A stretch of 64,000 nucleotides of DNA, from the NCBI RefSeq assembly GCF_009765275.1, contig NZ_VOPH01000011.1, positions 1 to 64,000 of the forward strand, read 5' to 3'. A program made the position numbers and the translations under genes. The notes beneath the pieces were generated by a model, which ran no database searches, was not told the DNA's origin, and worked only from the letters and a program-made list of their open reading frames with translations. Shown here one piece after another: positions 44,228-52,751 of the stretch (the first letter of the stretch is position 1; every line of letters begins with the position of its first letter). This DNA comes from Chachezhania sediminis (GTDB taxonomy: Bacteria > Pseudomonadota > Alphaproteobacteria > Rhodobacterales > Rhodobacteraceae).

Positions 44228-45441
44228 CCGGCCTTCACCTGGACAACCGCGCCGCGCGGCGGCTGTTCCTGCACCGGCATGGCCTGGGCGATGCGCCCAC
44301 CGGATCCGGCAAGGGGCCTGACCTGCTGGACGTGATCGAACGGCTGGGTTTCGTCCAGTTGGACAGCGTCATGACCGTGGCGCGTGCCCATGACATGATC
44401 CTGCGGGCGCGACGCACGTCCTATCGGCCGGCCCATCTGAAACGGCTTTACGAGGTCGACCGGCAACTTTTCGAACACTGGACCCATGATGCCGCCGTCA
44501 TCCCGCGTTCGTATTATCCGCACTGGCACCTGCGTTTCGCCCGCGACCGCGAGATGCTGAAAGCGCGCTGGCAGAAATGGCGCGGCCACACATTCGACGA
44601 CCAGTTCGACACGGTGCTAAGCCATATCCGGGACAACGGCCCTGTCTCCTCGGCCGAAGTCGGGCCTCAGGAGGGCAAGAAAAGCGGCGGCTGGTGGGAG
44701 TGGCACCCGTCCAAGACGGCTTTGGAATATCTCTGGCGAACCGGGACCCTGACGGTGATCGGGCGGGACGGCTTCCAGAAACGCTATGACCTGACCGAAC
44801 GGGTGATCGAGGAGCATCTGCACGGCCCCGCCGCCCGGCCCGATCCCGAGGAGACCATCGACTGGTGCTGCCGGACGGCGATGGACCGGCTGGGCTTTGC
44901 CACCTCGGGCGAACTTGCGGCCTTCTGGGCCACGATCACCCCGCAGGAGGCGAAGGACTGGTGCGCCGCCAAACTGGCGAGCGGAGAAATCGTCGCCGCC
45001 ACGATCGCGGGCCATGACGGCGCCCTGCGCAAGGTCTTTGCCTGGCCCGACGTGGATCAGGCCGCGGCCGCCCTGCCCCCGGTCCCGGGCCGTCTGCGCG
45101 TCCTGTCGCCCTTCGACCCGGCGCTCCGCGACCGGAACCGTGCCCAACGGCTGTTCGGGTTCCACTACCGGATCGAGATCTTCGTGCCGGCGCCCAAGCG
45201 GGTCTATGGCTATTACGTCTTCCCCCTAATGGAGGGCGACCGCCTGGTCGGCCGCGTCGACATGAAGACGGACCGCGAGAGCGCGCAACTGGTGGTGACG
45301 GCGCTCTGGCCCGAGAACGGGGTGCGCTGGGGCGGGGCACGGCAGGCGCGGCTGGAAACGGAACTGGATCGGGTGGCCCGGTTTGCAGGGATGGAAGGGG
45401 TGACCTTCCTGGATGGCTGGATGCGGGACCCGCAACCGTAG
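44224..45441 (+). CDS. YcaQ-like DNA glycosylase (winged-helix, HTH_42 family)
   Basis: E. coli YcaQ (AlkX) unhooks DNA interstrand crosslinks by base excision. The 405 residues start at a GTG (44224) that overlaps the lacI stop. The sequence GFVQLDSVMTVARAHDMILR contains the Q-x-D motif seen in the YcaQ branch (the related AlkZ branch has Q-x-Q). Other conserved blocks are FEHWTHDAAVIPRSYYPHWH and SPFDPALRDRNRAQRLFGFH. Coupling to a LacI regulator is odd for a repair gene. The glycosylase role is inferred from family membership. Confidence 0.85.
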   Translation: MTGLHLDNRAARRLFLHRHGLGDAPTGSGKGPDLLDVIERLGFVQLDSVMTVARAHDMILRARRTSYRPAHLKRLYEVDRQLFEHWTHDAAVIPRSYYPHWHLRFARDREMLKARWQKWRGHTFDDQFDTVLSHIRDNGPVSSAEVGPQEGKKSGGWWEWHPSKTALEYLWRTGTLTVIGRDGFQKRYDLTERVIEEHLHGPAARPDPEETIDWCCRTAMDRLGFATSGELAAFWATITPQEAKDWCAAKLASGEIVAATIAGHDGALRKVFAWPDVDQAAAALPPVPGRLRVLSPFDPALRDRNRAQRLFGFHYRIEIFVPAPKRVYGYYVFPLMEGDRLVGRVDMKTDRESAQLVVTALWPENGVRWGGARQARLETELDRVARFAGMEGVTFLDGWMRDPQP

Positions 45442-45588
45442 GGTGCGTGGTTTCCACCCGCATTGCCCCTCAGGCCGGTGCTGGGTTCCCAGTGCCGGTG
45501 CGGTGCGCGCCAAGCACGCGCCCTACGGTATGAACGGCGACCGCCCCTTTGGCCACATGTCATAGGGTGCGTAGTGTCCACACACCAT
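45438..45588. repeat. Dispersed inverted repeat (family 2), two units
   Basis: GTAGGGTGCGTGGTTTCCAC (from 45438) faces GCACGCGCCCTACGG (ending 45528), and a further degenerate unit TAGGGTGCGTAGTGTCCACA begins at 45563. The same words recur at 50417-50478. The repeats fill the gap between the convergent ycaQ-like and boxR genes. Confidence 0.7.
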
Positions 45589-45623
45589 CCCCCTGCAGCC
45601 CGACCGATTGCCCCGCCCCGATG

Positions 45624-46535
45624 TCACGGCGTCGACAGGAACCCTCGTTCTTCGATCAGAGCCAGCAGGTCCTGCAGCGACGCATCCGTGGTCTTGCGGG
45701 ACGTATCAAGCTGCGCCTCGGCACGGGCATAAAGCTCCTCGCGATCCGTCAGGATGGATTTCAGCTGCTCCATCGCCTCGGGGTTGCCGGCCATGGGACG
45801 TTCGTCCCCCTGGGCACGGACGCGGGCCATGTGTTCGTCCGGCGACGTGCGGACCCAGATCGTATGGAAATGGGCCAGAAGTTCTCCATAGGTCTCGGTA
45901 TCGGCGACGATGCCGCCGGCCACCGCCAGGATCAGCGCGTCGTGCTGCCGGATCACCCGGGCCACCGCCTGCGCTTCCAGCCGGCGATAGCCTTCCTGGC
46001 CATACAGCGCCATGACCTCGCCCACGGGCATGCCGCTTTGTTCCTCGATCTCGCGGTTCAGTTCGACAAAGGGCAGGCCCAGAACCGCCCCGGCGCGGGT
46101 GCCCAGGGTGGACTTGCCGGCGCCACGCAGGCCCACAAGGCAGATCCGGTTGCGACGGGCGTCCGGGACCTCTCCCGGGGCCAGCAATTGCAGGACCTGC
46201 GCCTGCACCGCAGCCGGCGCGGCACGGTAAAGCTCGGCCACCCGCGCGGCTTCTGTCGGGACCGCCGGATCGCTTCCGATCAGCCACTCCAGCCGCCGGC
46301 CCAGCGCCACGGCGACCCTTTCCAGCAGCGCGATGGAGATGTTGCCCTGCCCCGCTTCCAGCTGTGCAAGATACCGCGCCGAAACGCCCGACGCCTCGGA
46401 CAGGGCGCGGCGCGGCAGGCCCTTTTCGGCCCTCGCCATGCGCACCCGCGCACCGACACGGCGCATCACGTCCGAGACGGGGGTCTCGGTCGCGTCGGCC
46501 GGCGCGGCGCTGGCGGGAAGCGGGGTTTCGGTCAT
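45624..46535 (-). CDS. boxR: BoxR, regulator of the benzoyl-CoA (box) pathway
   Basis: BoxR represses box genes and is released by benzoyl-CoA. Its 303 residues join an XRE-type helix-turn-helix (about residues 27-85, VGARVRMARAEKGLPRRALS, SGVSARYLAQLEAGQGNIS) to a shikimate-kinase-like domain (about 130-303) with an intact Walker A GLRGAGKST near residue 136. This HTH-kinase fusion is diagnostic of BoxR. It is at the end of the box gene run; TGCA sites upstream of boxC, the ligase gene and itself (46605) fit BoxR-type operators. Confidence 0.93.
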   Translation of the reverse strand: MTETPLPASAAPADATETPVSDVMRRVGARVRMARAEKGLPRRALSEASGVSARYLAQLEAGQGNISIALLERVAVALGRRLEWLIGSDPAVPTEAARVAELYRAAPAAVQAQVLQLLAPGEVPDARRNRICLVGLRGAGKSTLGTRAGAVLGLPFVELNREIEEQSGMPVGEVMALYGQEGYRRLEAQAVARVIRQHDALILAVAGGIVADTETYGELLAHFHTIWVRTSPDEHMARVRAQGDERPMAGNPEAMEQLKSILTDREELYARAEAQLDTSRKTTDASLQDLLALIEERGFLSTP

Positions 46536-46630
46536 GGATGCACGCTGGTATCAGAACAATAGCGCCATAAAGTAACCGAAGCGGCGCCCCGGGCAACGGA
46601 AATATGCACTATTTTTCCGGTTAATGCTCG

Positions 46631-47065
46631 TCAGGCCGGAATATACGGCTCCACCGCGGCGCGGATCTCTTCCGGGGCCGCGCGCGAGGTGAAATCGGCC
46701 GAATGCGTGAAGACGTTCACGAAAGTGCCTTCGAAGCACAGCGTTCCGTCCTGCGTGCCCGTCACCCGAAACTCGATCGACTTGGTGCCCAGCCGCACCG
46801 GTATCACCGCACAGATCAGGCGGTGACGGGGGGTGACCGGGGACCGGAAATCCAGGCTCATGTGCACGAAGGGCGTGCCATAGCCGCGGTCCAGTTCCAT
46901 CTGATACCAGCCGTCGCCATCCAGGACATGTTCCCAGAAGCCGTTGATGGCTTCCAACGCCCAGGACGGGATCCGGCCGGTATAGGCGATCTTGGCCGGG
47001 TCGCAATCGCCCCAGGCCACCCGGATTTCGTGCAGGTAGGGTCCGGTCTTTTCTGAACTCATCAA
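46631..47065 (-). CDS. Acyl-CoA thioesterase (4-hydroxybenzoyl-CoA type)
   Basis: This hotdog-fold thioesterase probably hydrolyses benzoyl-CoA or a pathway intermediate to free CoA when it accumulates. It has 144 residues, with EIRVAWGDCDPAKIAYTGRI near the N-terminus (the Asp in GDCDPAKI is the catalytic position in this family) and FRVTGTQDGTLCFEGTFVNV later. It overlaps boxA by 4 bases, placing it in the box operon. Confidence 0.88.
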   Translation of the reverse strand: MMSSEKTGPYLHEIRVAWGDCDPAKIAYTGRIPSWALEAINGFWEHVLDGDGWYQMELDRGYGTPFVHMSLDFRSPVTPRHRLICAVIPVRLGTKSIEFRVTGTQDGTLCFEGTFVNVFTHSADFTSRAAPEEIRAAVEPYIPA

Positions 47066-48252
47066 TAGGTTTCCACGTGATAGCGCCCGTCGGTGCGCAT
47101 CTCATCGCGGATCGAGGTCCAGTCAAGCCCGGCGCCACGGGCAATGTCCGAAAGCGCCTGTTCGACACCCTGTTCCATGGCCTTCAGGCCACAGATGTAG
47201 ATATGGCCCTTGGGGTCCTGCATCAGCTTCAGCACCCGGTCGCCTTCGGTCCGCAGGCGGTCCTGTACATAAGCCTTGGGTTCCCCCTCCTGCCGCGAGA
47301 AGGCGAAGAGCTTCGCCATGAAGTTTTCCGGCACCTTCTTCAGCGGGCCGAAATAGGGAAGCTCTCCCGGGCGGCGCGCACCGAAGACCAGCGTCAGCGA
47401 TTCCTTCAGCGACGGATATTCGCGCTGACGCCGCATGGTGAAGGCCCGGAACGGGGCGGACCCGGTGCCGGTGCAGATCATCATCAGGTGCGCTTCGGGG
47501 TCGGAGGGCATCAGGAAGGTGGCACCGAAGGGCCCCGTCACCTTGACCTTGTCGCCCACCTTCAGGTCGCAGACATAGTTCGAACACAGGCCGTTCGGTT
47601 CCCGCTTCACGGTCAGCGAGATGTTGTGATAGCCGGGCCGTTCCCCGTCCCGCGGGCTGGAGACTGAATAAAGCCGCGGCAGGTGCGCCTTGCCATCGTC
47701 GCCCGTACCGGGCGGGATGATGCCCAGCGACTGGCCTTCCAGCACCGGGAAGGGCTGTGCACCCATGTCCAGGATGATCAGGCGCACATCGCTGTCGCTG
47801 TCGGCCTCGGTCAGACGGTAATTGCCGGTCACAGTCGCCTCGGCTGGCTTGCCCAGGTTGTACATGTTGATCGTGGGCTTCGACGCGGTGGCCGGCGCCT
47901 TGGCCTTGCCGCCGGCACCGGAATGGGCCTGGGCCAGCAGGGCGGCGATCTGGTCATCGACAGCCCCGGCGTCGTCGCCGTCGGTGTCCGATGCCACCTC
48001 TTCCTGTTCGGGCAGCTCCATCCATTCGTACTGCTCTTCCAGCGAATAGGGTTCTGCCACCACGCGCCAGTTGTCGATGGACCCGGTCGGGCAGACCGGG
48101 ATGCAGTCCATGCAGAAATCGCATTTCGAGGCATCGACGACCACGTTGTTGTCGTCGTGCTGGATGGCTTCGACCGGGCAGGACATCTCGCAGGTATAGC
48201 AGCGGATGCAGATTTCAGGGTCGATCAGGTGCTGCTTCAGAGGCTTGTTCAT
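47062..48252 (-). CDS. boxA: BoxA, reductase component of benzoyl-CoA 2,3-epoxidase
   Basis: BoxA passes electrons from NADPH to BoxB. Start at 48252 (GGAAGG upstream) gives 396 residues. Two 4Fe-4S clusters are at C15-C18-C21-C25 (CIRCYTCEMSCPVEA) and C44-C47-C50-C54 (CDFCMDCIPVCPTGS). An Ala/Glu-rich linker to about 130 precedes a ferredoxin-NADP reductase module with RLYSVSSPRDGE (FAD) and MMICTGTGSAPFRAF (NADP). It overlaps its neighbours on both sides by 4 bases. Confidence 0.95.
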   Translation of the reverse strand: MNKPLKQHLIDPEICIRCYTCEMSCPVEAIQHDDNNVVVDASKCDFCMDCIPVCPTGSIDNWRVVAEPYSLEEQYEWMELPEQEEVASDTDGDDAGAVDDQIAALLAQAHSGAGGKAKAPATASKPTINMYNLGKPAEATVTGNYRLTEADSDSDVRLIILDMGAQPFPVLEGQSLGIIPPGTGDDGKAHLPRLYSVSSPRDGERPGYHNISLTVKREPNGLCSNYVCDLKVGDKVKVTGPFGATFLMPSDPEAHLMMICTGTGSAPFRAFTMRRQREYPSLKESLTLVFGARRPGELPYFGPLKKVPENFMAKLFAFSRQEGEPKAYVQDRLRTEGDRVLKLMQDPKGHIYICGLKAMEQGVEQALSDIARGAGLDWTSIRDEMRTDGRYHVETY

Positions 48253-48551
48253 GGGGCCTTCCGTGGCTCGTCGTCGGTCCGCCGCCGCGACGGCCGGTTC
48301 AGGACGGCGCCGGGCAGCATCAGGGCTTCGATCAGCTCGTGGCACAGGCCGTTGCAATCGGCGCAGTCGATGCAGGGGCCGTAAAGTGCGGAAAGCTGGC
48401 GGGAGAGATCGTCGGACAGGCTACGCGGGGCCTGCGTGCGGTCGATGATCATGTCGGGTGCGCGCTCCTTGGCCGAACTGTCAGGGTTCGAGGCCGCGGC
48501 GGTCTCGTCCTTGGCGCCTGTGGCGCGCTTGGGAAACGGTATGACTGTCAC
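48249..48551 (-). CDS. Small cysteine-motif protein encoded between boxB and boxA
   Basis: Function not recognised. The 100 residues start MTVIPFPKRATGAKDETAAA and contain CIDCADCNGLCHELIEALML near residue 61, a four-Cys pattern C-x2-C-x2-C-x3-C that could bind a metal or Fe-S cluster. The rest is basic or disordered. It overlaps boxA by 4 bases (ATGA), so translation is coupled to the reductase. A role in maturing or donating to the BoxAB clusters is an inference from position only. Confidence 0.75.
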   Translation of the reverse strand: MTVIPFPKRATGAKDETAAASNPDSSAKERAPDMIIDRTQAPRSLSDDLSRQLSALYGPCIDCADCNGLCHELIEALMLPGAVLNRPSRRRTDDEPRKAP

Positions 48552-48617
48552 GGCACCGCGCGGCGTCTTTCAGGTGAAGACGTTGCGCGGGCGCCCCCCG
48601 CGCAACGTCTGTGGCCA

Positions 48618-50069
48618 TCAAGCCATGTGAAGCTTAACGTATTCGAAGTCACCCGGCTTGTTGTCAATGCCAACTTTCGGAGCGGCGATCCAGCTGGCGT
48701 ACTTGCCCGGCTCCGTGCAGGGCTTCATCAGCGACTGGATGAAGTCACCGTCGGCCCTGGTCGGCAGCCATTCGGTGATGCCCTTGTCGTATTCGGCCCC
48801 CGACACCAGCGTCCCGTCCGGGGCGAAGGTCTTGCCCGAGAAGACGCCGATCTGACGGTGGAACGCCTCGTGCGGAAGCTTCATTTCGAACTGGACGCCG
48901 GTCTTCTCGATAATCTTGTTCCAGCGGCCGACACCACCGGCGGCGTCCTTGGTATAGTCATCGCGCAGGCGCATGTTGATCGCGGTCAGCGCCGGCACCG
49001 ACTTGCGCACCAGCTTGCCGTCTTCGAAGTCCCAGACATCGTAGGTGGCGTCGTTCAGCTTGTGGTCGTCGTCGATCCGGTTCTCCATGAACCGGCCCTT
49101 GATGCCCGAGTTGAACGCATTGGCAGCGTTGGTCGAGACTTCCTGGCCGAACAGGTCCAGCGACAGGGTATAGTGCAGGTTCAGTTTCTTCTGGATCGTC
49201 GGCAGGTCGATGACGCCCAGCGCACGGATGCGGTCGGTGTCATAGGGGTCGTCGATTCCCGCTTCGACCATCGCCTCGCAGGTGCGCTGGATGGTACGGC
49301 CGACGCCGGTTTCGCCCACGAACATGTGGTGCGCTTCTTCGGTCAGCATGAAGCGGCAGGTGCGCGACAGCGGATCGAAGCCGGATTGCGCCAGGCTTTC
49401 CAGCTGCATCTTGCCGTCACGGTCGGTGAAGTAGGTGAACATGAAGAACGACAGCCAGTCCGGCGTTTCCTCGTTGAAGGCGCCCAGCATCCGCGGGGCT
49501 TCTTCCGAACCCGACTGACGACGCAGCAGATCGTCCGCTTCTTCACGACCGTCACGGCCGAAATACTTGTGGAGCAGATAGACCATGGCCCAGAGGTGCC
49601 GGCCCTCTTCCACGTTGACCTGGAACAGGTTGCGCAGGTCATAAAGCGACGGGGCGGTCAGGCCCAGGAAACGCTGCTGTTCGACCGATGCCGGTTCCGT
49701 GTCACCCTGGATCACGATCAGGCGGCGCAGCAACGAACGGTATTCGCCCGGGACTTCCTGCCACGCCGGCTGGCCATAGTGCTCGCCACAGGGGATGCGG
49801 CGATCCTCGACCTGCGGCGCCAGCAGGACGCCCCAGCGATAGTCGGGCATCTTCACGTAATCGAACTTGGCCCAGCCCTTCGGGTCGACGCTGACGGCAG
49901 TCCGCAGGTAGACGAGGCTTTCCTGGAACTTCTGCGGGATCAGGTCGTTCCACCAGTTGATGTAGCCCGGGTGCCATTTCTCAAGCGCCTTCAGCACCTG
50001 CTTGTCGGAACTCAGGCCGACATTGTTCGGGATCTGCGTGTCGTAGCTGACGTTGATCAAGTCGAGCAT
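48618..50069 (-). CDS. boxB: BoxB, oxygenase component of benzoyl-CoA 2,3-epoxidase
   Basis: BoxB is a diiron oxygenase that turns benzoyl-CoA into its 2,3-epoxide. Start at 50069 (MLDLINVSYDTQIPNNVGLS, GGAG 7 bases upstream) gives 483 residues; the longer open reading to 50477 is not homologous. Candidate iron ligands are Glu125 (QGDTE), Glu155 and His158 (VEEGRHLW), Asp216 (FTDRDGK), and Glu245 and His248 (TEEAHHMF), the spacing expected for BoxB. The gene lies between two small unknown genes in the box operon. Confidence 0.96.
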   Translation of the reverse strand: MLDLINVSYDTQIPNNVGLSSDKQVLKALEKWHPGYINWWNDLIPQKFQESLVYLRTAVSVDPKGWAKFDYVKMPDYRWGVLLAPQVEDRRIPCGEHYGQPAWQEVPGEYRSLLRRLIVIQGDTEPASVEQQRFLGLTAPSLYDLRNLFQVNVEEGRHLWAMVYLLHKYFGRDGREEADDLLRRQSGSEEAPRMLGAFNEETPDWLSFFMFTYFTDRDGKMQLESLAQSGFDPLSRTCRFMLTEEAHHMFVGETGVGRTIQRTCEAMVEAGIDDPYDTDRIRALGVIDLPTIQKKLNLHYTLSLDLFGQEVSTNAANAFNSGIKGRFMENRIDDDHKLNDATYDVWDFEDGKLVRKSVPALTAINMRLRDDYTKDAAGGVGRWNKIIEKTGVQFEMKLPHEAFHRQIGVFSGKTFAPDGTLVSGAEYDKGITEWLPTRADGDFIQSLMKPCTEPGKYASWIAAPKVGIDNKPGDFEYVKLHMA

Positions 50070-50095
50070 GGTAATCTCCCTTGGGTATCTCTGCC

Positions 50096-50380
50096 TTAGG
50101 CGGCCGTGGCCGTGTCGTCTTCCAGGTCGGGCGCGGTGGCCACGATGTAGATCGTCACCGAGTTCTCGCCGCTGACGTCCGATGTGGTGGTGCACCAGAC
50201 CGACTGGGTTTTCTGGACGGGCACGGCGTCGAAGAAGTCTTCGTCCACCGTGAAGTCGAAGAATTCGGCGGACGGGTGGGTCGTGGCGAAGGTGTTCAGG
50301 GCCTCGGACATCGACGGCGCCCGGTATTGAGCGACGAAGCTCGCCCCGTTGTGGTCCGCGATGATGGTCCAGAGCTTCAT
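50096..50380 (-). CDS. Small conserved-looking protein encoded before boxB
   Basis: Function not recognised. The 94 residues run MKLWTIIADHNGASFVAQYR, APSMSEALNTFATTHPSAEF and end in DDTATAA. It is acidic and predicted alpha/beta, with no signal or span. It starts 113 bases after boxC ends and stops 26 bases before boxB. Its length and position between boxC and boxB suggest an accessory subunit or assembly factor of the epoxidase, which is inference. Confidence 0.75.
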   Translation of the reverse strand: MKLWTIIADHNGASFVAQYRAPSMSEALNTFATTHPSAEFFDFTVDEDFFDAVPVQKTQSVWCTTTSDVSGENSVTIYIVATAPDLEDDTATAA

Positions 50381-50416
50381 CCTGAAACCTTCCGATCCCT
50401 GTCCTGTCTGCCCGAT

Positions 50417-50478
50417 GGTGCGCGGGGACCGCGCACCCTACGGATGCCGCCGCGTAGGGTGCGTGGTTTCCACGCACC
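50417..50478. repeat. Dispersed inverted repeat (family 2), third unit
   Basis: GGTGCGCGGGGACCGCGCAC then CCTACGG (50417-50443) faces GTAGGGTGCGTGGTTTCCAC then GCACC (50454-50478). Each half is a hairpin and the inner ends are CCCTAC/GTAGGG, as in family 1. The unit lies between boxC and the 94-residue gene, inside the operon. Confidence 0.75.
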
Positions 50479-50492
50479 GCAACGCCTGGGCG

Positions 50493-52154
50493 TCACACAC
50501 GCTCCATGTTGTAGTCGCCACGCTTGCCGGTGCCATAGCGACGCAGCGCGCCGTCCTCGCCCACCGCGTTCGGGCGCTGGAAGATCCAGTTCTGCCAGGC
50601 GGTCAGCCGGCCGAAGATACGGGTCTCCATCGTTTCCGGGCCGGCAAAGCGCAGGTTCGCTTCCATGCCCGTCATCGCGTCGGGCGAGAAGCTGGCGCGT
50701 TCTTCCAGGAAGATCCGCACCTCGTCGTCCCAGTCGATGTCGTCCAGGATCATGGTGACCAGCCCGGCCTCGTCGGCCGCTTCGGCCTCCATCGGCTCGC
50801 CGATCCTGTCCTTCAGCGCCACCACGTCCTCGGGCGTGCCCAGGAAACGGGTCTGCAGGCGGGTCAGGTCGTTCGACATCGGGAAGGTCCCGAAGTTGCT
50901 TTCCGACAGGGTCACCGTCGCCAGCGGACGATTGTCGCCGTCGAACTCGCCTTCCATCATGTAGCTGCGGTCGACCGACCAAAGCAGTTCCGCCAGCACG
51001 CCGGCATAGCACGAGCCATGTTCGACCAGCGCCACCAGGCTGCGCGAAGTCATGTCGACCCGCTTCAGCACGCGCTTCCAGTAGGCCAGGATCTCGTTCG
51101 CCAGCCAGTTGTCCTTGTCGGCCAGCAGCACGGCCTCGTGCGCCAGGACCTTTTCCGGATCGCCTTGGGTGGTGAAGACCATCAGGCCCAGCTGCCGTTC
51201 GTTCAGGCGCAGGTGCAGGATCGCGTCGTCCAGCTCGCGCGCCAGGCGCAGCATGTAGGTCGACGCCCCTTCCGCCTGCATCGCGGCCATGTCGGCCGGC
51301 GCATCGCCGTCCGGGCCCTTGATCAGGATCGTGGCCTTGCCCGCATCGCGGTCCAGGGTCACCTCGACCAGCGAATAGGTCACGGAACCGTCGTCGCCGA
51401 AGGTCCGGTCGATGGGCGTCAGCTCGACGCCCTTCAGACCCGAAGCCTTGCCCGAGGCCGCGACGAATTCCTTCGCGCGTTCCTGCACGGTGTCGTCGAA
51501 CTTGGCGTTCGGGATCACCTCGTCAACCAGGTTCCAGTCGCGGGCGCGCTTGCCCTTGATACCTTCCTCGATCGAGCAGAAGATGTCGGCCCGGTCGCGG
51601 CGCACCTTGCGCTTGTCGGTGACGCGGGTCAGCCCGCCGGTGCCCGGCAGAACCGCCAGCAGCGGCACCTCGGGCAGCGCGACAGAGGACGAGCTGTCGT
51701 CCGTCAGCATGATGTAGTTGCAGGCCAGAGCCAGCTCGTAACCGCCGCCGGCGCAGGCGCCTTTCACGGCACAGATGTACTTCTGGCCCGAATCCGCCTC
51801 GGCGGCTTCGAAGGTGTTGCGCGTCTCGTTGGTGAACTTGCAGAAGTTCACCTTGTGGGCATGGGCCGCGCCGGCCAGCATGCGGATATTCGCGCCCGAG
51901 CAGAAGACCTTCTCTTTGCCGGACTGCATGATCACCACCTTCACCTCGGGGTGCTCGAACCGCATCCGTTGGACGACATCGGCAAGTTCGATGTCGACGC
52001 CCAGGTCATAGGAGTTCAGCTTCAGCTGATATCCATCGAAGAGGCCGCCATTCTCGTCCACATCCATGTAGAGATTGGCGATCTCGCCGTCGTACTCCAC
52101 CCGCCAGTGCCGGTAACGGGACGGGTCGGTCTGAAAGTCGATACGCTGGGCCAT
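50493..52154 (-). CDS. boxC: BoxC, benzoyl-CoA-dihydrodiol lyase
   Basis: BoxC opens the epoxidised ring by hydrolytic C-C cleavage, giving 3,4-dehydroadipyl-CoA semialdehyde and formate. From the ATG at 52154 (MAQRIDFQTDPSRYRHWRVE, GGAG upstream) it has 553 residues, normal for BoxC and twice the size of simple crotonases. The oxyanion-hole region FCSGANIRMLAGAAHAHKVN and the conserved KGACAGGGYELALACNYIML are intact. An in-frame start at 52178 is possible. It is the first gene of the box operon, below a TGCA-rich promoter region. Confidence 0.95.
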   Translation of the reverse strand: MAQRIDFQTDPSRYRHWRVEYDGEIANLYMDVDENGGLFDGYQLKLNSYDLGVDIELADVVQRMRFEHPEVKVVIMQSGKEKVFCSGANIRMLAGAAHAHKVNFCKFTNETRNTFEAAEADSGQKYICAVKGACAGGGYELALACNYIMLTDDSSSSVALPEVPLLAVLPGTGGLTRVTDKRKVRRDRADIFCSIEEGIKGKRARDWNLVDEVIPNAKFDDTVQERAKEFVAASGKASGLKGVELTPIDRTFGDDGSVTYSLVEVTLDRDAGKATILIKGPDGDAPADMAAMQAEGASTYMLRLARELDDAILHLRLNERQLGLMVFTTQGDPEKVLAHEAVLLADKDNWLANEILAYWKRVLKRVDMTSRSLVALVEHGSCYAGVLAELLWSVDRSYMMEGEFDGDNRPLATVTLSESNFGTFPMSNDLTRLQTRFLGTPEDVVALKDRIGEPMEAEAADEAGLVTMILDDIDWDDEVRIFLEERASFSPDAMTGMEANLRFAGPETMETRIFGRLTAWQNWIFQRPNAVGEDGALRRYGTGKRGDYNMERV

Positions 52155-52184
52155 GCCTTGCTCCGCTAATCTCGTCATTCTGGA

Positions 52185-52291
52185 TGCACTTTATGCATCC
52201 CTTTGCATCAGGTAAAGGAAAACATGCACGATAATGCTAATTTTCGTCCATATTTTCCGCTGAACTCGTCCAATCAATGCAAAATATTGCA
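52185..52291. promoter_or_regulatory. TGCA-rich operator region upstream of boxC
   Basis: TGCA occurs at 52185, 52194, 52204, 52225, 52278 and 52288. The last two form TGCAA-AATA-TTGCA (52278-52291). The first three are spaced 9-10 bases, on one face of the helix. On the minus strand TTGATT-17 bases-AATATG is a possible promoter between the two groups. BoxR of Azoarcus is known to bind TGCA-containing repeats. Confidence 0.6.
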
Positions 52292-52298
52292 CTATAAT

Positions 52299-52751
52299 TC
52301 ATAATTCACCTTCAAGCTGACCTTCGACCCGGTCCAGCCAGTCGATCAACCGCTGCGAGTCCCGGCCAAGAATCACCTTCCCCGGACCACCCAGCGTGTC
52401 GACCAGCGCGCGGGACATCCCGCACAGCCGCAGCGCCGCCTTCGGCCGGTCCATCCGCGCCTTCAGCGTGGCATTCGCCCCCTGGATCACCGCCTGCACG
52501 AAAACCCGTTCGTCGGAACCTTCGGGCAACGCCATCCAGACCGGCTCCAGCACCTCGTGGGCTTCCCAGCCGTATCCGGCCTCCATCAGGTCCCAGCCCA
52601 GGGCCCAGGACCGGCAGCCGGCCAGATCGGCTGAAGTCAGACCCGGCCGGATCTCGGCATGAAAGGGCGCAAACAGCGCCGCGTCGTGCCGGTCCGACTG
52701 GCCCGGCAGATAGACATGCGGCGGCCGCCAGTTGAGGTCAGGCCGTTTCAA
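52299..52751 (-). CDS. DUF309 domain protein
   Basis: The family has unknown biochemical function. The 150 residues contain the DUF309 signature in ALGWDLMEAGYGWEAHEVLE followed by PVWMALPEGSDERVFVQAVI, a helical fold with a conserved His-Glu pair (AHEVLEP). It overlaps the hydrolase gene by 14 bases and is last in the benzoate-CoA ligase operon. Why it travels with aromatic genes is unclear. Confidence 0.85.
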   Translation of the reverse strand: MKRPDLNWRPPHVYLPGQSDRHDAALFAPFHAEIRPGLTSADLAGCRSWALGWDLMEAGYGWEAHEVLEPVWMALPEGSDERVFVQAVIQGANATLKARMDRPKAALRLCGMSRALVDTLGGPGKVILGRDSQRLIDWLDRVEGQLEGEL

